Part shown: positions 1-9,841 of the stretch, one piece after another
How positions within the stretch are numbered: position 1 is the first letter of the stretch
Layout of the letters: each line of letters starts with the position of its first letter
Origin: Methylotenera oryzisoli
GTDB lineage: Bacteria > Pseudomonadota > Gammaproteobacteria > Burkholderiales > Methylophilaceae
Assembly: GCA_945878695.1 (NCBI GenBank)
Contig: CAMDXI010000009.1
Location: 1-48,805, forward strand
Direction: 5' to 3'
Length of the DNA stretch: 48,805 bases
Position numbers and translations under genes: made by a program
Notes under the pieces: model-generated
What the model saw: the letters and a program-made list of their open reading frames with translations, nothing else
The model's database searches: none
What the model was told of the DNA's origin: nothing

Positions 1-16
1 ATTGCCAATTTCCTTC

Positions 17-31
17 GCGGTCGCAGACCGC
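17..31. repeat. REP-like palindrome at the left edge
   Basis: Perfect hyphenated palindrome GCGGTC-GCA-GACCGC followed by CTCCTACA. This is the look of REP elements known from many proteobacterial genomes. It is non-coding and lies about 80 bp upstream of the haemoglobin gene. Only one copy of this type is visible in the window, so its repeat status is inferred from resemblance. Confidence 0.5.
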
Positions 32-111
32 TCCTACAAAAGCAAAAATTAGAACAAAACCAATTTGAATTAAACCCATGTTGAATAAACCCATGATTAT
101 GCAAACAAGCC

Positions 112-531
112 ATGTTAAATAAGATAGAAGAAGCGGGTAGCGCGAAAGCCACATTTTTCGAGTTGTTAGGTGGCGAGCTGGATGGGGCAATCAAAATCCG
201 CGCTTTGGTGGAAGCGTTTTATGATGTCATGGACACGGACCCTAAAGCCGCACCGATACGCGCCATGCACGCGGCCGACTTAAGCTCTGCCCGTGAGAAA
301 TTGTTTATGTTTTTGGTCGGCTGGACCGGTGGCCCGCAACTCTACATAGAACGCTACGGTCACCCCATGTTGCGTAAACGCCATTTGCCTTTTGCCATTG
401 ATGAATCCGCCCGCGATCAGTGGATGTATTGCATGATACGGGCCATGCACCTGCAGGGCATGGACGATGCCTTGATGACAAAATTGGCCGAGCAACTCTA
501 TGGCGTGGCCGATTTCATGCGTAACCAATAA
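112..531 (+). CDS. Group II truncated haemoglobin (trHbO/YjbI-like)
   Basis: A 139-residue protein that is a truncated haemoglobin of group II, a cytosolic haem protein that binds O2 or NO. The diagnostic stretch YGHPMLRKRHLPF is at about 82-94, where H91 fits the proximal F8 histidine. W104 in RDQWMYC fits the G8 tryptophan of group II, and Y37 after F36 fits the B10 tyrosine. Length is normal for a 2-on-2 globin with a short N-terminal extension. The ATG has no clear Shine-Dalgarno, and the leader carries a small tandem repeat that also contains ATGs. It is followed 9 bp later by a phosphoribosyltransferase gene, probably in the same transcript. Likely roles are O2 supply or NO/oxidative stress defence; that part is family-based inference. 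Confidence 0.88.
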   Translation: MLNKIEEAGSAKATFFELLGGELDGAIKIRALVEAFYDVMDTDPKAAPIRAMHAADLSSAREKLFMFLVGWTGGPQLYIERYGHPMLRKRHLPFAIDESARDQWMYCMIRAMHLQGMDDALMTKLAEQLYGVADFMRNQ

Positions 532-540
532 CGATTTCTG

Positions 541-1083
541 ATGACCACTAGCCACTCCCCATCTGCCTTATTAGCCCAAGCCGACTGCTTACACAGTGCG
601 GCTGCCGTCGATGCGGCCATTAGCCGTATCGCTAAGGAATTGACGGCTGCCTTGGCGGAGGCCGAACCGGTGGTCATGTGCGTCATGACCGGTGGCTTGT
701 TTTTCTCCGGGCAATTGTTGGGCCGTTTGGCCTTTCCCTTGCACTTAGACTACGTGCACGCCAGCCGTTATCAAAACAACACCGCTGGCACTGAATTAAG
801 CTGGCAGGCTCAGCCAAAATTGGATTTAACTGGCCGCACGGTCTTGCTGCTGGACGACATCTTGGACGAAGGCATTACCTTATTGGCCATTAAACAACGC
901 TGCTTGGCCTTAGGGGCTAAAGCCGTGTTGACGGCGGTCTTGGTGGAAAAGAGCTTGCCGCATGCCAAGCCCATGCAGGCTGATTTTGTTGGGCTTACTG
1001 TGCCCAATCGCTACGTGTTCGGTTGCGGCATGGATGCCTATGGCTGGTGGCGCAATTTGCCGGCCATTTACGCGCTAAATTAG
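541..1083 (+). CDS. Hypoxanthine-guanine phosphoribosyltransferase family protein
   Basis: 180 residues, cytosolic, type I phosphoribosyltransferase fold. The PRPP-binding motif VLLLDDILDEG lies at 101-111. The N-terminal part has the VMTGGLFF segment (about 48-55), matching the loop of HGPRTs that contacts pyrophosphate. It should transfer phosphoribose from PRPP to hypoxanthine or guanine in purine salvage. Exact base preference cannot be read from sequence. ATG 9 bp after the haemoglobin stop, with no strong ribosome site, suggests translational coupling. ispD follows after 52 bp. Confidence 0.82.
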   Translation: MTTSHSPSALLAQADCLHSAAAVDAAISRIAKELTAALAEAEPVVMCVMTGGLFFSGQLLGRLAFPLHLDYVHASRYQNNTAGTELSWQAQPKLDLTGRTVLLLDDILDEGITLLAIKQRCLALGAKAVLTAVLVEKSLPHAKPMQADFVGLTVPNRYVFGCGMDAYGWWRNLPAIYALN

Positions 1084-1135
1084 GCACTGGCCTATGTTAA
1101 AATTCAGCCATGTTTAGTCTGGTCTTAAATTAACG

Positions 1136-1822
1136 ATGCCGCGTTTTCACGTCATTATTCCCGCTGCCGGTAGCGGCAGTCGCATGGGTGCGGAAGCGCC
1201 TAAGCAATACTTACGCTTAAACGGCAAGTCGCTTATTCAGCACGTGATTAAGGTGTTTGATCAAGCCACTAAAATTAACAGCATACACATTGTCTTGAGT
1301 GAAGGTGACACGCATTGGCGCAGCACCTATTTGAATTTAAGCAGCAAGGCGCAAGTGCACCATTGCGGTGGCGAAACCCGCGCCATGAGCGTGCTCAATG
1401 GCCTGCATGCGATTGCCAGCCAAGTCGATGAAGACGATTGGATCTTGGTGCACGATGCGGCCCGACCAGGCTTGAGCAATCTCTTGTTGAGTCAGTTGAT
1501 TAACAGCTTAGAAAACGACGCCGTGGGCGGCTTATTGGCGCTGCCCTTAGCCGACACCTTAAAGCGTGCCGACAGCGAGCAATGCGTGGCCGCCACGCTG
1601 CCGCGCACGGGTCTATGGCAAGCACAAACCCCGCAAATGTTTAGGTACGGCACGCTTAAAACCGCCTTAACGGATTTTAAAGGCGCCGCCACCGATGAGG
1701 CGGAAGCGATTGAGGCCATGGGCTTAAAACCCAAGCTGGTAAATGGCGAATTGCGCAACCTGAAGGTGACTTACCCGCAAGATTTAGCGGTGCTCAGTGC
1801 TTTATTAAATAGCAAACCATAA
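1136..1822 (+). CDS. ispD: 2-C-methyl-D-erythritol 4-phosphate cytidylyltransferase
   Basis: 228 residues, the usual IspD length. The N-terminal nucleotidyltransferase signature AAGSGSRMG is at 10-18 with the catalytic lysine K23 in APKQY. VHDAARP and the TQTPQMF-like segment (here QTPQMF) are also conserved. It forms CDP-methylerythritol from MEP and CTP in the non-mevalonate isoprenoid route. ispF follows 22 bp downstream, the classical ispDF pairing, so the two are almost certainly cotranscribed. Confidence 0.95.
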   Translation: MPRFHVIIPAAGSGSRMGAEAPKQYLRLNGKSLIQHVIKVFDQATKINSIHIVLSEGDTHWRSTYLNLSSKAQVHHCGGETRAMSVLNGLHAIASQVDEDDWILVHDAARPGLSNLLLSQLINSLENDAVGGLLALPLADTLKRADSEQCVAATLPRTGLWQAQTPQMFRYGTLKTALTDFKGAATDEAEAIEAMGLKPKLVNGELRNLKVTYPQDLAVLSALLNSKP

Positions 1823-1844
1823 ACGGCCAATTGAGGATGAAACG

Positions 1845-2318
1845 ATGCGTATAGGACACGGTTTTGATGTGCATGCCTTGGTGGTAGGGCGCCCCTGCAT
1901 CATAGGCGGGGTGAACGTGCCTTATGCCAAAGGTTTGGATGGGCATTCCGATGCCGATGTGTTGCTGCATGCCATATGCGATGCCTTGTTAGGAGCCGCT
2001 GCCTTGGGCGACATCGGTCAGCATTTTCCGCCTACGGATGCGCGCTATCAGGGCATCGATTCCAGGCAATTGCTGCGCCACGTGGTGGCCTTGCTGCATG
2101 AGCGTGGCTATAAGGTGGTGAACATAGACAGCACGGTGATTTGCGAGCTGCCTAAGTTGTCGCCGCATACGGCGCAAATGCGCGCCTTGATAGCTGCCGA
2201 CTGCCAAGTTAGCTTGGATGCGATCAATGTTAAAGCCACCACCACGGAGAAGCTAGGCTTTACCGGTCGTGGTGAAGGCATTGCAGCGGAAGCGGTATGC
2301 CTGATCGCGCAAGCCTAA
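1845..2318 (+). CDS. ispF: 2-C-methyl-D-erythritol 2,4-cyclodiphosphate synthase
   Basis: 157 residues, normal for IspF. The metal ligands D8 and H10 (GFDVH) and H42 (LLHAICDAL) are present, and the C-terminal [16 protein letters not shown] motif is intact. It converts CDP-ME 2-phosphate to MEcPP as a homotrimer in the MEP pathway. A GAGGA ribosome site lies about 8 bp before the ATG. Paired with ispD. Confidence 0.96.
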   Translation: MRIGHGFDVHALVVGRPCIIGGVNVPYAKGLDGHSDADVLLHAICDALLGAAALGDIGQHFPPTDARYQGIDSRQLLRHVVALLHERGYKVVNIDSTVICELPKLSPHTAQMRALIAADCQVSLDAINVKATTTEKLGFTGRGEGIAAEAVCLIAQA

Positions 2319-2381
2319 GCTTGCTCTGACTGCGCCAACCCATCTCATTTACCCGTACGCATTAAGTTAAGTCACCTCAGC

Positions 2382-4205
2382 ATGCTCGCTTGGTTCGAAA
2401 AACAATTAAATCCATTTCCTGATAAAGAAATAGACTCGCCGCCCAAAGCGCTGTGGCCTTTTGTTTGGGCCTGCAGCAGTGGCTCGCGGCTGTTTATATT
2501 GGGCATGACCTTGTTTACTGCTCTCATAGGCGGTTTTGAGGCCTTGTTGTTTGCCGCCATGGGTAAAGTGGTGGATTGGCTGGGTAAGAGTTCGCCAGAG
2601 ACTTTCTGGAGCACCCAGCACGAGCACCTATTACTCTTGCTCACTTTGTTGTTGCTCAGCCCTTTGCTGATTGCCATGCAAACTTTGATTAAGCATCAAA
2701 CCCTGGCCGGCAACTTCCCCATGCGTTTGCGTTGGCATTTCCATAGGCTGATGCTCAGTCAAAGCATGCATTTCTACCAAGACGAATTCGCCGGTAGGGT
2801 ATCAGCCAAAGTGATGCAAACCGCATTGGCGGTGCGGGACATTTGGTTTATCGTGGCCGATATCTTGGTCTTCGTGACCATTTACTTTGTCACCATGGTG
2901 GCGGTAGTCGGCCATTTCAATAGCACGGTGATGCTGCCATTTTTAGTGTGGGTGGTGTGTTACTTAGGCTCCTTAAGTTACTTTGTGCCGCGTTTGGCCA
3001 AGGTGTCGCAAACGCAAGCCGACGCACGCTCCCTGATGACGGGGCGCATTACCGACGCCTACACCAACATCAGCACCGTTAAGTTGTTTTCTCACGCCGG
3101 TCGTGAGGCAGCTTACGCCAAATCCGCCATGCAGGAATTTTTGCACACCGTGCACGCGCAAATGCGCTACGTGTCTGGTGTGGAATTGATGAACCACGTG
3201 CTCAATATGCTGTTAATCATTGCCACCAGTGGCGTGGCTTTGTTGCTCTGGACCCGCGGCGAAGTCAGCGTAGGTGGGGTGGCGGCAGTCACCGCCATGG
3301 CGCTGCGTTTAAACGGTATCTCGCATTGGGTGATGTGGGAGATGACCAGCTTGTATGAGCAGATTGGAACCGCGCAAGACGGCGTTAATACCTTGTCGAT
3401 TAGCCAACAGATTAGCGATAGCGAAGGTGCGCAAGATTTACGGGTCAGTGCCGGGCGCATTGATTTAGAAAACTTGGATTTTTCTTATGGTGGCACTAAG
3501 CCGGTGCTGCAGGGATTGAACGTCAACATTCAGCCCGGCGAGAAGGTCGGTTTGGTAGGCCGTTCCGGGGCGGGTAAATCCACCGTGGTGAATTTATTGC
3601 TGCGGTTTTATGATGTGGAACATGGCCAAATTTTAATTGATGGCCAAGACATTAAGCAGGTCACGCAAAACAGCTTGCGCAGTCAGATAGGCATGGTCAC
3701 GCAAGACACTTCCTTGTTGCATCGCAGTGTGCGTGACAACATTTTATACGGCAGGCCCAATGCCACCGAAGCCGACATGGTGACGGCGGCCAAGCGTGCT
3801 GAGGCACACGATTTTATTTTGGGTCTGGTCGATGCCAAAGGGCGCAAGGCTTACGATGCGCACGTCGGCGAGCGTGGTGTCAAGTTGTCCGGTGGTCAGC
3901 GTCAGCGCATTGCCATTGCCCGTGTGATGCTCAAAGACGCACCCATATTGTTGCTCGATGAAGCCACCAGTGCCTTGGATTCAGAGGTGGAGCAGGCCAT
4001 ACAAGCCAGCTTGTATAGCCTCATGCAAGGTAAAACTGTGGTGGCCATTGCCCATCGCTTGTCCACCATCGCCGCCATGGATAGGTTGATTGTGTTGGAT
4101 CAAGGACGCATTGTTGAAGAGGGCACGCACCGCAGTTTGCTCGCCAATAAGGGTTTGTATGCCAGCCTGTGGGCCCACCAAAGCGGTGGTTTCCTAGGGG
4201 AATAG
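2382..4205 (+). CDS. ABC exporter half-transporter (permease fused to ATPase)
   Basis: 607 residues. The N-terminal half (to about residue 330) is a six-helix ABC exporter membrane domain. The C-terminal half is the nucleotide-binding domain, with Walker A GRSGAGKST near 393, signature LSGGQRQR near 502, Walker B ILLLDEATSALD near 522 and the H-loop AHRLSTI near 556. The family works as dimers in the inner membrane exporting lipids, drugs or peptides. Sequence alone does not reveal the substrate. It resembles MsbA/multidrug-type exporters but has an unusual long N-terminal segment before the first helix. The gene follows ispF by 63 bp and is convergent with the Smr gene. Confidence 0.85.
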   Translation: MLAWFEKQLNPFPDKEIDSPPKALWPFVWACSSGSRLFILGMTLFTALIGGFEALLFAAMGKVVDWLGKSSPETFWSTQHEHLLLLLTLLLLSPLLIAMQTLIKHQTLAGNFPMRLRWHFHRLMLSQSMHFYQDEFAGRVSAKVMQTALAVRDIWFIVADILVFVTIYFVTMVAVVGHFNSTVMLPFLVWVVCYLGSLSYFVPRLAKVSQTQADARSLMTGRITDAYTNISTVKLFSHAGREAAYAKSAMQEFLHTVHAQMRYVSGVELMNHVLNMLLIIATSGVALLLWTRGEVSVGGVAAVTAMALRLNGISHWVMWEMTSLYEQIGTAQDGVNTLSISQQISDSEGAQDLRVSAGRIDLENLDFSYGGTKPVLQGLNVNIQPGEKVGLVGRSGAGKSTVVNLLLRFYDVEHGQILIDGQDIKQVTQNSLRSQIGMVTQDTSLLHRSVRDNILYGRPNATEADMVTAAKRAEAHDFILGLVDAKGRKAYDAHVGERGVKLSGGQRQRIAIARVMLKDAPILLLDEATSALDSEVEQAIQASLYSLMQGKTVVAIAHRLSTIAAMDRLIVLDQGRIVEEGTHRSLLANKGLYASLWAHQSGGFLGE

Positions 4206-4227
4206 GATTTTTTATTTAAATTTCTTC

Positions 4228-4403
4228 ACCACAGAGGCACAGGGACACAGAGAAAACCTAAAAACAAGCTTAGGTAGGTCGGGATTTATCCCGAAAAAAG
4301 CCATAAAACTGTCTCAGCTCAACAATCGTAACTCCACCCCGGTTAGCCTGAAGAGCGACATCACCAGTTTTTGACCTTCTCCTTGCCTCAGTGTCTCTGT
4401 GGT
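4228..4403. repeat. Inverted-repeat element enclosing a REP-like palindrome
   Basis: The gap between the convergent ABC and smr genes has an outer imperfect inverted repeat (4228-4256 versus 4377-4403). Its first nine bases, ACCACAGAG and CTCTGTGGT, pair perfectly. Inside is a second palindrome TCGGGAT-TT-ATCCCGA at 4279-4294 preceded by GTAGG. Both motifs resemble intergenic repeats common in proteobacteria. There is no ORF inside. It could be a REPIN/MITE-like unit or an mRNA-stabilising or terminating structure for the two convergent genes. Confidence 0.6.
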
Positions 4404-4409
4404 CGGGTT

Positions 4410-4958
4410 TTAGGCCTTGAGTAAGACAATCACGGCGCCGCTGCCACCGTCTTGTTTTTTGGCTTCAGCGTAGGCGATCACCTCGTCTTTTTGCATCAAC
4501 CAACCACGCAATTTATGTTTGAGTATGGGTTCGCGATTGCGTGAGCCCAAGCCCTTGCCATGCACGATGCGCACACAGCGTATGCCGCGTTTTTTACAAT
4601 CGCTGATGAAGTTAGAGACCAGTAACCTTGCCTCGTCACTGATTAAGCCATGCAAATCCACGTGGGCTTGCACCACCCATTTGCCTTTGCGCAGTTTTCT
4701 TAAGATGTCTGGGGTGTGGCCGTCACGTAAATACAGCAGCTCTTCACCCGTCTCCAATTCGTAGGCAGGGATGTAATGGTCAGACAGGGAGTCCACCAAA
4801 GCTTGTTGTTCGTCGCGCAAGAATTGCTTGGGGATGGGCTTGGGTTTTTTGGCCTGGTGCACGGCTCGCACAGGCACGCTCAGCGGCCTAACGTCTTGCA
4901 CCGCAAGTGAAAATAATTCCGCTGAGTCGTCGTCTGATTGCGCCACTGCACTACCCAT
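4410..4958 (-). CDS. Smr-domain protein (putative endonuclease)
   Basis: 182 residues. The C-terminal Smr domain (about 93-180) shows VDLHGL near 97-102, followed by RCVRIVHGKGLGS, the hallmark of Smr proteins (small MutS-related; MutS2 C-terminus, YdaL/SmrA/SmrB type). The family nicks DNA or cleaves mRNA at collided ribosomes. Which applies here is unknown. An in-frame TAA lies only four codons upstream of the ATG, so this start is the first possible one. The ATG lacks an obvious ribosome site. The N-terminal 90 residues are charged and carry the FxxAVxDVRPL-like segment found in this family. Confidence 0.85.
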   Translation of the reverse strand: MGSAVAQSDDDSAELFSLAVQDVRPLSVPVRAVHQAKKPKPIPKQFLRDEQQALVDSLSDHYIPAYELETGEELLYLRDGHTPDILRKLRKGKWVVQAHVDLHGLISDEARLLVSNFISDCKKRGIRCVRIVHGKGLGSRNREPILKHKLRGWLMQKDEVIAYAEAKKQDGGSGAVIVLLKA

Positions 4959-4999
4959 ATACTTGATTTATTGACGATAGTTACATCGCCCATAGGCAC

Positions 5000-6082
<1,083 letters not shown>

Positions 6083-6102
6083 CTACTAAGCGACTTTGAT
6101 AC

Positions 6103-6111
6103 TGCTATAAT
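6103..6111 (+). promoter_or_regulatory. Extended -10 promoter candidate for ftsK
   Basis: TGCTATAAT (TG-N-TATAAT), a perfect extended -10 element, lies about 36 bp upstream of the ftsK TTG start in the trxB-ftsK divergent gap. No good -35 is seen at the proper distance, which extended -10 promoters tolerate. Confidence 0.55.
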
Positions 6112-6146
6112 TAAATTTAACGACTAATTTGTAAGGTTTTACTATC

Positions 6147-8453
6147 TTGTTTTTCAAAAAAAAATCCACTCCAGTGAATGCGCGTCGCGCCGTTGAAGTC
6201 GCTGCAACCCCATCCATCAGTAACAAATTAGTAAAAGAAGCATGGTGGCTGGGTTTGGTCTTGGCTGGCCTTTACATAGTCGTCATTTTGGCCACTTACC
6301 ACCGGGAAGACCCCTCTTGGTCACACATGGCAGCCGAAAATGCCATTGTGCAAAATGGCGGTGGTTATGTCGGTGCGTGGGTGTCGGACATGATGCTGTA
6401 CCTATTCGGTTTTTCCGCATGGTGGTGGGCAGTATTGGCCTTTTACGCCATGTGGTTGGTCTATTTAAAACTGGAAGTGGTGGAGGGCAGCAACAAACCC
6501 TTTTTACTGTTTAATTTTATTGGCTTTGCCATATTGTTGACGGCCTCCAGCGCCTTGGAGGCCGGCCATTTAGTCAGCTTGCCTGCGTCTGTGCCGGATG
6601 AGGCGGGTGGTATGTTGGGCGTGGCCGTGGATGGCTTGTTGCGCAGTCTATTTGGCTATACCGGTTCTACCATGATGTTGTTGGCCATGTTGGTGGTCGG
6701 CTTTAGCTTATTTACCGGTTGGTCATGGATCATGCTGACGGAAAAATTCGGTGCCGGCTTGATCAATAGCTACCAATGGGCTATGTATAAATGGCAAGAT
6801 TGGCAAGACCGCAAAGCCGGTAAAGCGGTGGAGTTGGAGCGTGCTGAATTCGTTGAAACCGAGCGCAAGCGGGTGGAAACCCGCGAGCCGGTGTTTATAG
6901 AACCGCCGGTGGTTGAGATTGCCCAAAGCGCCCGTGCGCAGAAAGAGAAGCAAGCACCGTTATTTGAAGCCTTGCCCGATTCCGCTTTGCCACCTATCCA
7001 TTTGTTGGACGAGCCCACAGGCAGCGTCGAGTTGCCCGCTGCTGAAACCTTGGATTTCACCTCGCGATTGATCGAGCGCAAGCTGATGGACTTTGGCATA
7101 GAGGTTAAAGTCTTGACTGCGCAACCCGGCCCAGTGATTACCCGTTTTGAATTGGAGCCGGCAGCCGGAGTGAAGGGCAGTCAAATTACCAATCTGATTA
7201 AAGATTTAGCACGGGCCTTGTCGGTGGTGAGTGTGCGTGTGGTGGAAACCATACCCGGCAAAACCTGCATGGGTTTAGAGATACCCAATCCTAAGCGGCA
7301 AATTGTTTACCTGTCTGAGATCATGGGTAGCCAGGCCTATGCCGATGTTAGGTCACCTTTAGCCATTTGCTTGGGTAAAGACATTGCCGGCAACCCAGCG
7401 GTAGCGGATTTAGCCAAAATGCCGCATGTCTTGGTAGCCGGTACCACTGGTTCAGGTAAATCAGTGGCCATTAACGCCTTGATCCTAAGTTGGCTATACA
7501 AGGCCGATGCCAGCCAAGTGCGTTTGATATTGATCGATCCGAAAATGTTGGAGTTGTCGGTCTACGAAGGCATCCCGCATTTGTTGGCGCCAGTGGTAAC
7601 CGACATGCGCCAAGCCGGCAGCGCCTTAAATTGGTGTGTGGCGGAAATGGAGCGGCGCTATAAATTGATGTCCATGTTGGGTGTGCGCAACTTGGCCGGC
7701 TACAACCAAAAAATACGCGATGCCGAAAAAGCCGGTGAGAAAATTCCGCACCCATTCAGCCTAACCCCGGATGAGCCAGAGCCCTTAACTGAATTGCCTT
7801 TGATTGTGGTGGTGATTGATGAGCTGGCCGATTTAATGATGGTGGTGGGTAAAAAAGTAGAAGAACTGATTGCGCGCCTAGCGCAAAAAGCCCGTGCTTC
7901 CGGCATACACTTGGTGTTGGCTACCCAACGCCCATCGGTAGACGTGATCACCGGTTTAATTAAAGCCAACGTGCCTACCCGTATTTCATTCCAGGTTTCC
8001 AGCAAAATTGATTCACGCACTATCCTAGATCAAATGGGCGCTGAAGCCCTGCTGGGTCAAGGCGATATGCTGTATATGCCACCGGGTACGGGGTACCCAG
8101 TGCGTATCCATGGGGCTTTTGTTTCCGATCAAGAGGTGCATAAGGTAGTGAATTACCTTAAAGCGCAAGGCGGACCGAATTACGTGGACGGCATTTTAAC
8201 CAATGAAGCGGAAGAAGGCGGGGCCGATTTTGGCGACAGCGCTGGGTCTAACGAAGTGGATCCCTTGTACGATGAAGCCGTGGCCATCGTGCTTAAAACC
8301 CGTCGCGCCAGCATTTCCGGTGTGCAGCGTCAATTGCGCATAGGTTATAACCGCGCTGCTCGTCTAATTGAAGACATGGAGCGAGCCGGTTTGGTGTCCA
8401 GCATGCAAAGCAATGGCAACCGTGAAGTCATTGCGCCTCATCACGAAGCCTAA
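6147..8453 (+). CDS. ftsK: DNA translocase FtsK
   Basis: 768 residues. The N-terminal membrane region has about four helices (roughly 33-220). A linker follows, then the RecA-like motor with Walker A GTTGSGKS near 431-438 and Walker [15 protein letters not shown]. The C-terminal gamma winged helix (about 705-768) binds KOPS to orient translocation. It pumps DNA at the septum and activates XerCD resolution at dif. The start is TTG with an AAGG ribosome site about 10 bp upstream; no ATG is near. Codons 4-6 form a run of nine A bases (6156-6164). The linker is short compared with E. coli FtsK, as usual in betaproteobacteria. Confidence 0.95.
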   Translation: MFFKKKSTPVNARRAVEVAATPSISNKLVKEAWWLGLVLAGLYIVVILATYHREDPSWSHMAAENAIVQNGGGYVGAWVSDMMLYLFGFSAWWWAVLAFYAMWLVYLKLEVVEGSNKPFLLFNFIGFAILLTASSALEAGHLVSLPASVPDEAGGMLGVAVDGLLRSLFGYTGSTMMLLAMLVVGFSLFTGWSWIMLTEKFGAGLINSYQWAMYKWQDWQDRKAGKAVELERAEFVETERKRVETREPVFIEPPVVEIAQSARAQKEKQAPLFEALPDSALPPIHLLDEPTGSVELPAAETLDFTSRLIERKLMDFGIEVKVLTAQPGPVITRFELEPAAGVKGSQITNLIKDLARALSVVSVRVVETIPGKTCMGLEIPNPKRQIVYLSEIMGSQAYADVRSPLAICLGKDIAGNPAVADLAKMPHVLVAGTTGSGKSVAINALILSWLYKADASQVRLILIDPKMLELSVYEGIPHLLAPVVTDMRQAGSALNWCVAEMERRYKLMSMLGVRNLAGYNQKIRDAEKAGEKIPHPFSLTPDEPEPLTELPLIVVVIDELADLMMVVGKKVEELIARLAQKARASGIHLVLATQRPSVDVITGLIKANVPTRISFQVSSKIDSRTILDQMGAEALLGQGDMLYMPPGTGYPVRIHGAFVSDQEVHKVVNYLKAQGGPNYVDGILTNEAEEGGADFGDSAGSNEVDPLYDEAVAIVLKTRRASISGVQRQLRIGYNRAARLIEDMERAGLVSSMQSNGNREVIAPHHEA

Positions 8454-8495
8454 TGGCTGGTGATTTCCTACCGTAGTTAAATTGAGTTTTCAGCC

Positions 8496-9116
8496 ATGCA
8501 TAAATTAAACACCAGCTTATTCTTAAGCCTGATGCTGTTGCCATTAATTGGGCTGGCAGATGGCATCAGCAGCCTGACTAAGTTTTACCAAGAAACGCAA
8601 GCCATGCAAGCCGATTTTTACCAGGTGGTGACGGACAAAAAAGGCAATAAGATTCAGGAAGTATACGGTCACATGCAATTGCAACGCCCAAATAAATTTC
8701 GTTGGGATTACGACCGGCCTTTTGAGCAGCAAATCATCAGTGACGGCAAGCAGGTTTGGTTGTACGACACCGAGTTGGCGCAAGTCACGGTGCGCGCCTT
8801 AAGCAATGCTTTAGGCTCCAGCCCGGCGGCTTTATTGGCCGGCGAGCGTGGTTTAGAAAGCAGCTTTAAGTTGGTCAACGCCTACCGCAAAGATAAGCTG
8901 GATTGGGTGAGCAGTCAGCCCAAAGACAGCGACGCCGGCTTTAATAAAATTTCATTGGGTTTCAAGGACGACAGCCTGCAAGCCATGGATTTGCTGGACA
9001 GTTTTGGCCATCAAACCCGCATCGTGTTTAGCCAGGTTAAAGTTAATCCTAAAATGGACCCGCGCGCTTTTGTCTTTAAGGTGCCTAAGGGCATCGATGT
9101 GGTGGGGGATAAGTAG
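8496..9116 (+). CDS. lolA: Outer-membrane lipoprotein carrier protein LolA
   Basis: 206 residues with a Sec signal peptide (about 1-21, cleavage near GLADG). The mature part shows LolA features: FYQxTxxMQADFxQ near the N-terminus, RPNKFRWDYDRPFEQQIISDGKQVW written here as PNKFRWDY and ISDGKQVWLYD, and the conserved late FVFKVPKGIDVV. It ferries lipoproteins across the periplasm from LolCDE to LolB. The ftsK-lolA-rarA-serS order is widely conserved in proteobacteria. Here a FecR-like gene is inserted between lolA and rarA. Confidence 0.93.
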   Translation: MHKLNTSLFLSLMLLPLIGLADGISSLTKFYQETQAMQADFYQVVTDKKGNKIQEVYGHMQLQRPNKFRWDYDRPFEQQIISDGKQVWLYDTELAQVTVRALSNALGSSPAALLAGERGLESSFKLVNAYRKDKLDWVSSQPKDSDAGFNKISLGFKDDSLQAMDLLDSFGHQTRIVFSQVKVNPKMDPRAFVFKVPKGIDVVGDK

Positions 9117-9118
9117 CG

Positions 9119-9799
9119 TTGACCTGGCAAAAATTGCTGTTGGCCAGCTTGCTGGCGTGCTTGCTAAGCAGTCCTGCGCTGGCTGATGGCCAATTGACCC
9201 AGTTAACGGGTAAGGTGCGTGTGAAAAAAGCCATTGGTAGTTTGGTCGATGCGAAGAAGGGCATGGCCGTGCGGCAAGGTGACAGCCTAATTACCGGCGA
9301 CGACGGTTACGTGCGTGTGTTGATGAGCGATGGCGGGCAAATGGTGCTGCGTTCAAACACAGAGATTAAAATTGACGCCTACCATTTTGAGCAAGAGCAA
9401 CCCGATCAGGATCGCTTTGTTTTTTCTGCATTGAAAGGTGGCTTGCGGGCCGTCACTGGCTTAATCAGTAAGCGCGGCAAGCGCGATGCCTATCAGGCCA
9501 ATACGCACACGGCGACCATAGGCATACGCGGCACTGAATACGACCTACGCGTTTGCGAACCAAGGCCGGATAAAAAGAACGATTGCGATGGGCTGGCGGA
9601 AGGGGCGTATTTGGCCGTGATAGTTGGCGCCATCGTGGTAACGAATGAGCTAGGTTACGTGGATTTAATGACCGGCCAATTTGGCTTTGCGCCACCGAAT
9701 TTACCACCTGTCATTCTAACGCGGGACCCTGGCGTGAGTTTTATGTTGCCAGCCGGTTTGGATGGCGAGGATGACGGGGCCTTAGAATGCAGCATTTAA
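9119..9799 (+). CDS. Exported FecR-domain protein
   Basis: 226 residues. The start is a TTG two bases after the lolA stop with a GGGGGA ribosome site, so it is translationally coupled to lolA. Signal peptide about 1-22 (LLLASLLACLLSSPALADG). The mature N-terminus contains a FecR domain: LTGKVRVKKA, then VRQGDSLITGDDGYVRVLMSDGG in parts, LRSNTEIKI, and TATIGIRGTEYDLRVCE. There is no transmembrane anchor, sigma factor or TonB receptor beside it. That argues against a classical anti-sigma FecR role and for a periplasmic protein of unknown function. It has two cysteines near 144-153 that could form a disulphide. Confidence 0.85.
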   Translation: MTWQKLLLASLLACLLSSPALADGQLTQLTGKVRVKKAIGSLVDAKKGMAVRQGDSLITGDDGYVRVLMSDGGQMVLRSNTEIKIDAYHFEQEQPDQDRFVFSALKGGLRAVTGLISKRGKRDAYQANTHTATIGIRGTEYDLRVCEPRPDKKNDCDGLAEGAYLAVIVGAIVVTNELGYVDLMTGQFGFAPPNLPPVILTRDPGVSFMLPAGLDGEDDGALECSI

Positions 9800-9841
9800 A
9801 GCAAGGCTACAATAGGAGCTTGCATAAAGTGACGACACAGC

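Noticed and set aside
78-122. 14-codon ORF before the haemoglobin gene
   Set aside because: No ribosome site and built from a tandem repeat; kept only as a remark, not as a gene.
810-1007. Antisense and alternate-frame ORFs inside real genes (for example this one in the phosphoribosyltransferase)
   Set aside because: They lie opposite or out of frame with strongly conserved proteins and lack ribosome sites and recognisable motifs.
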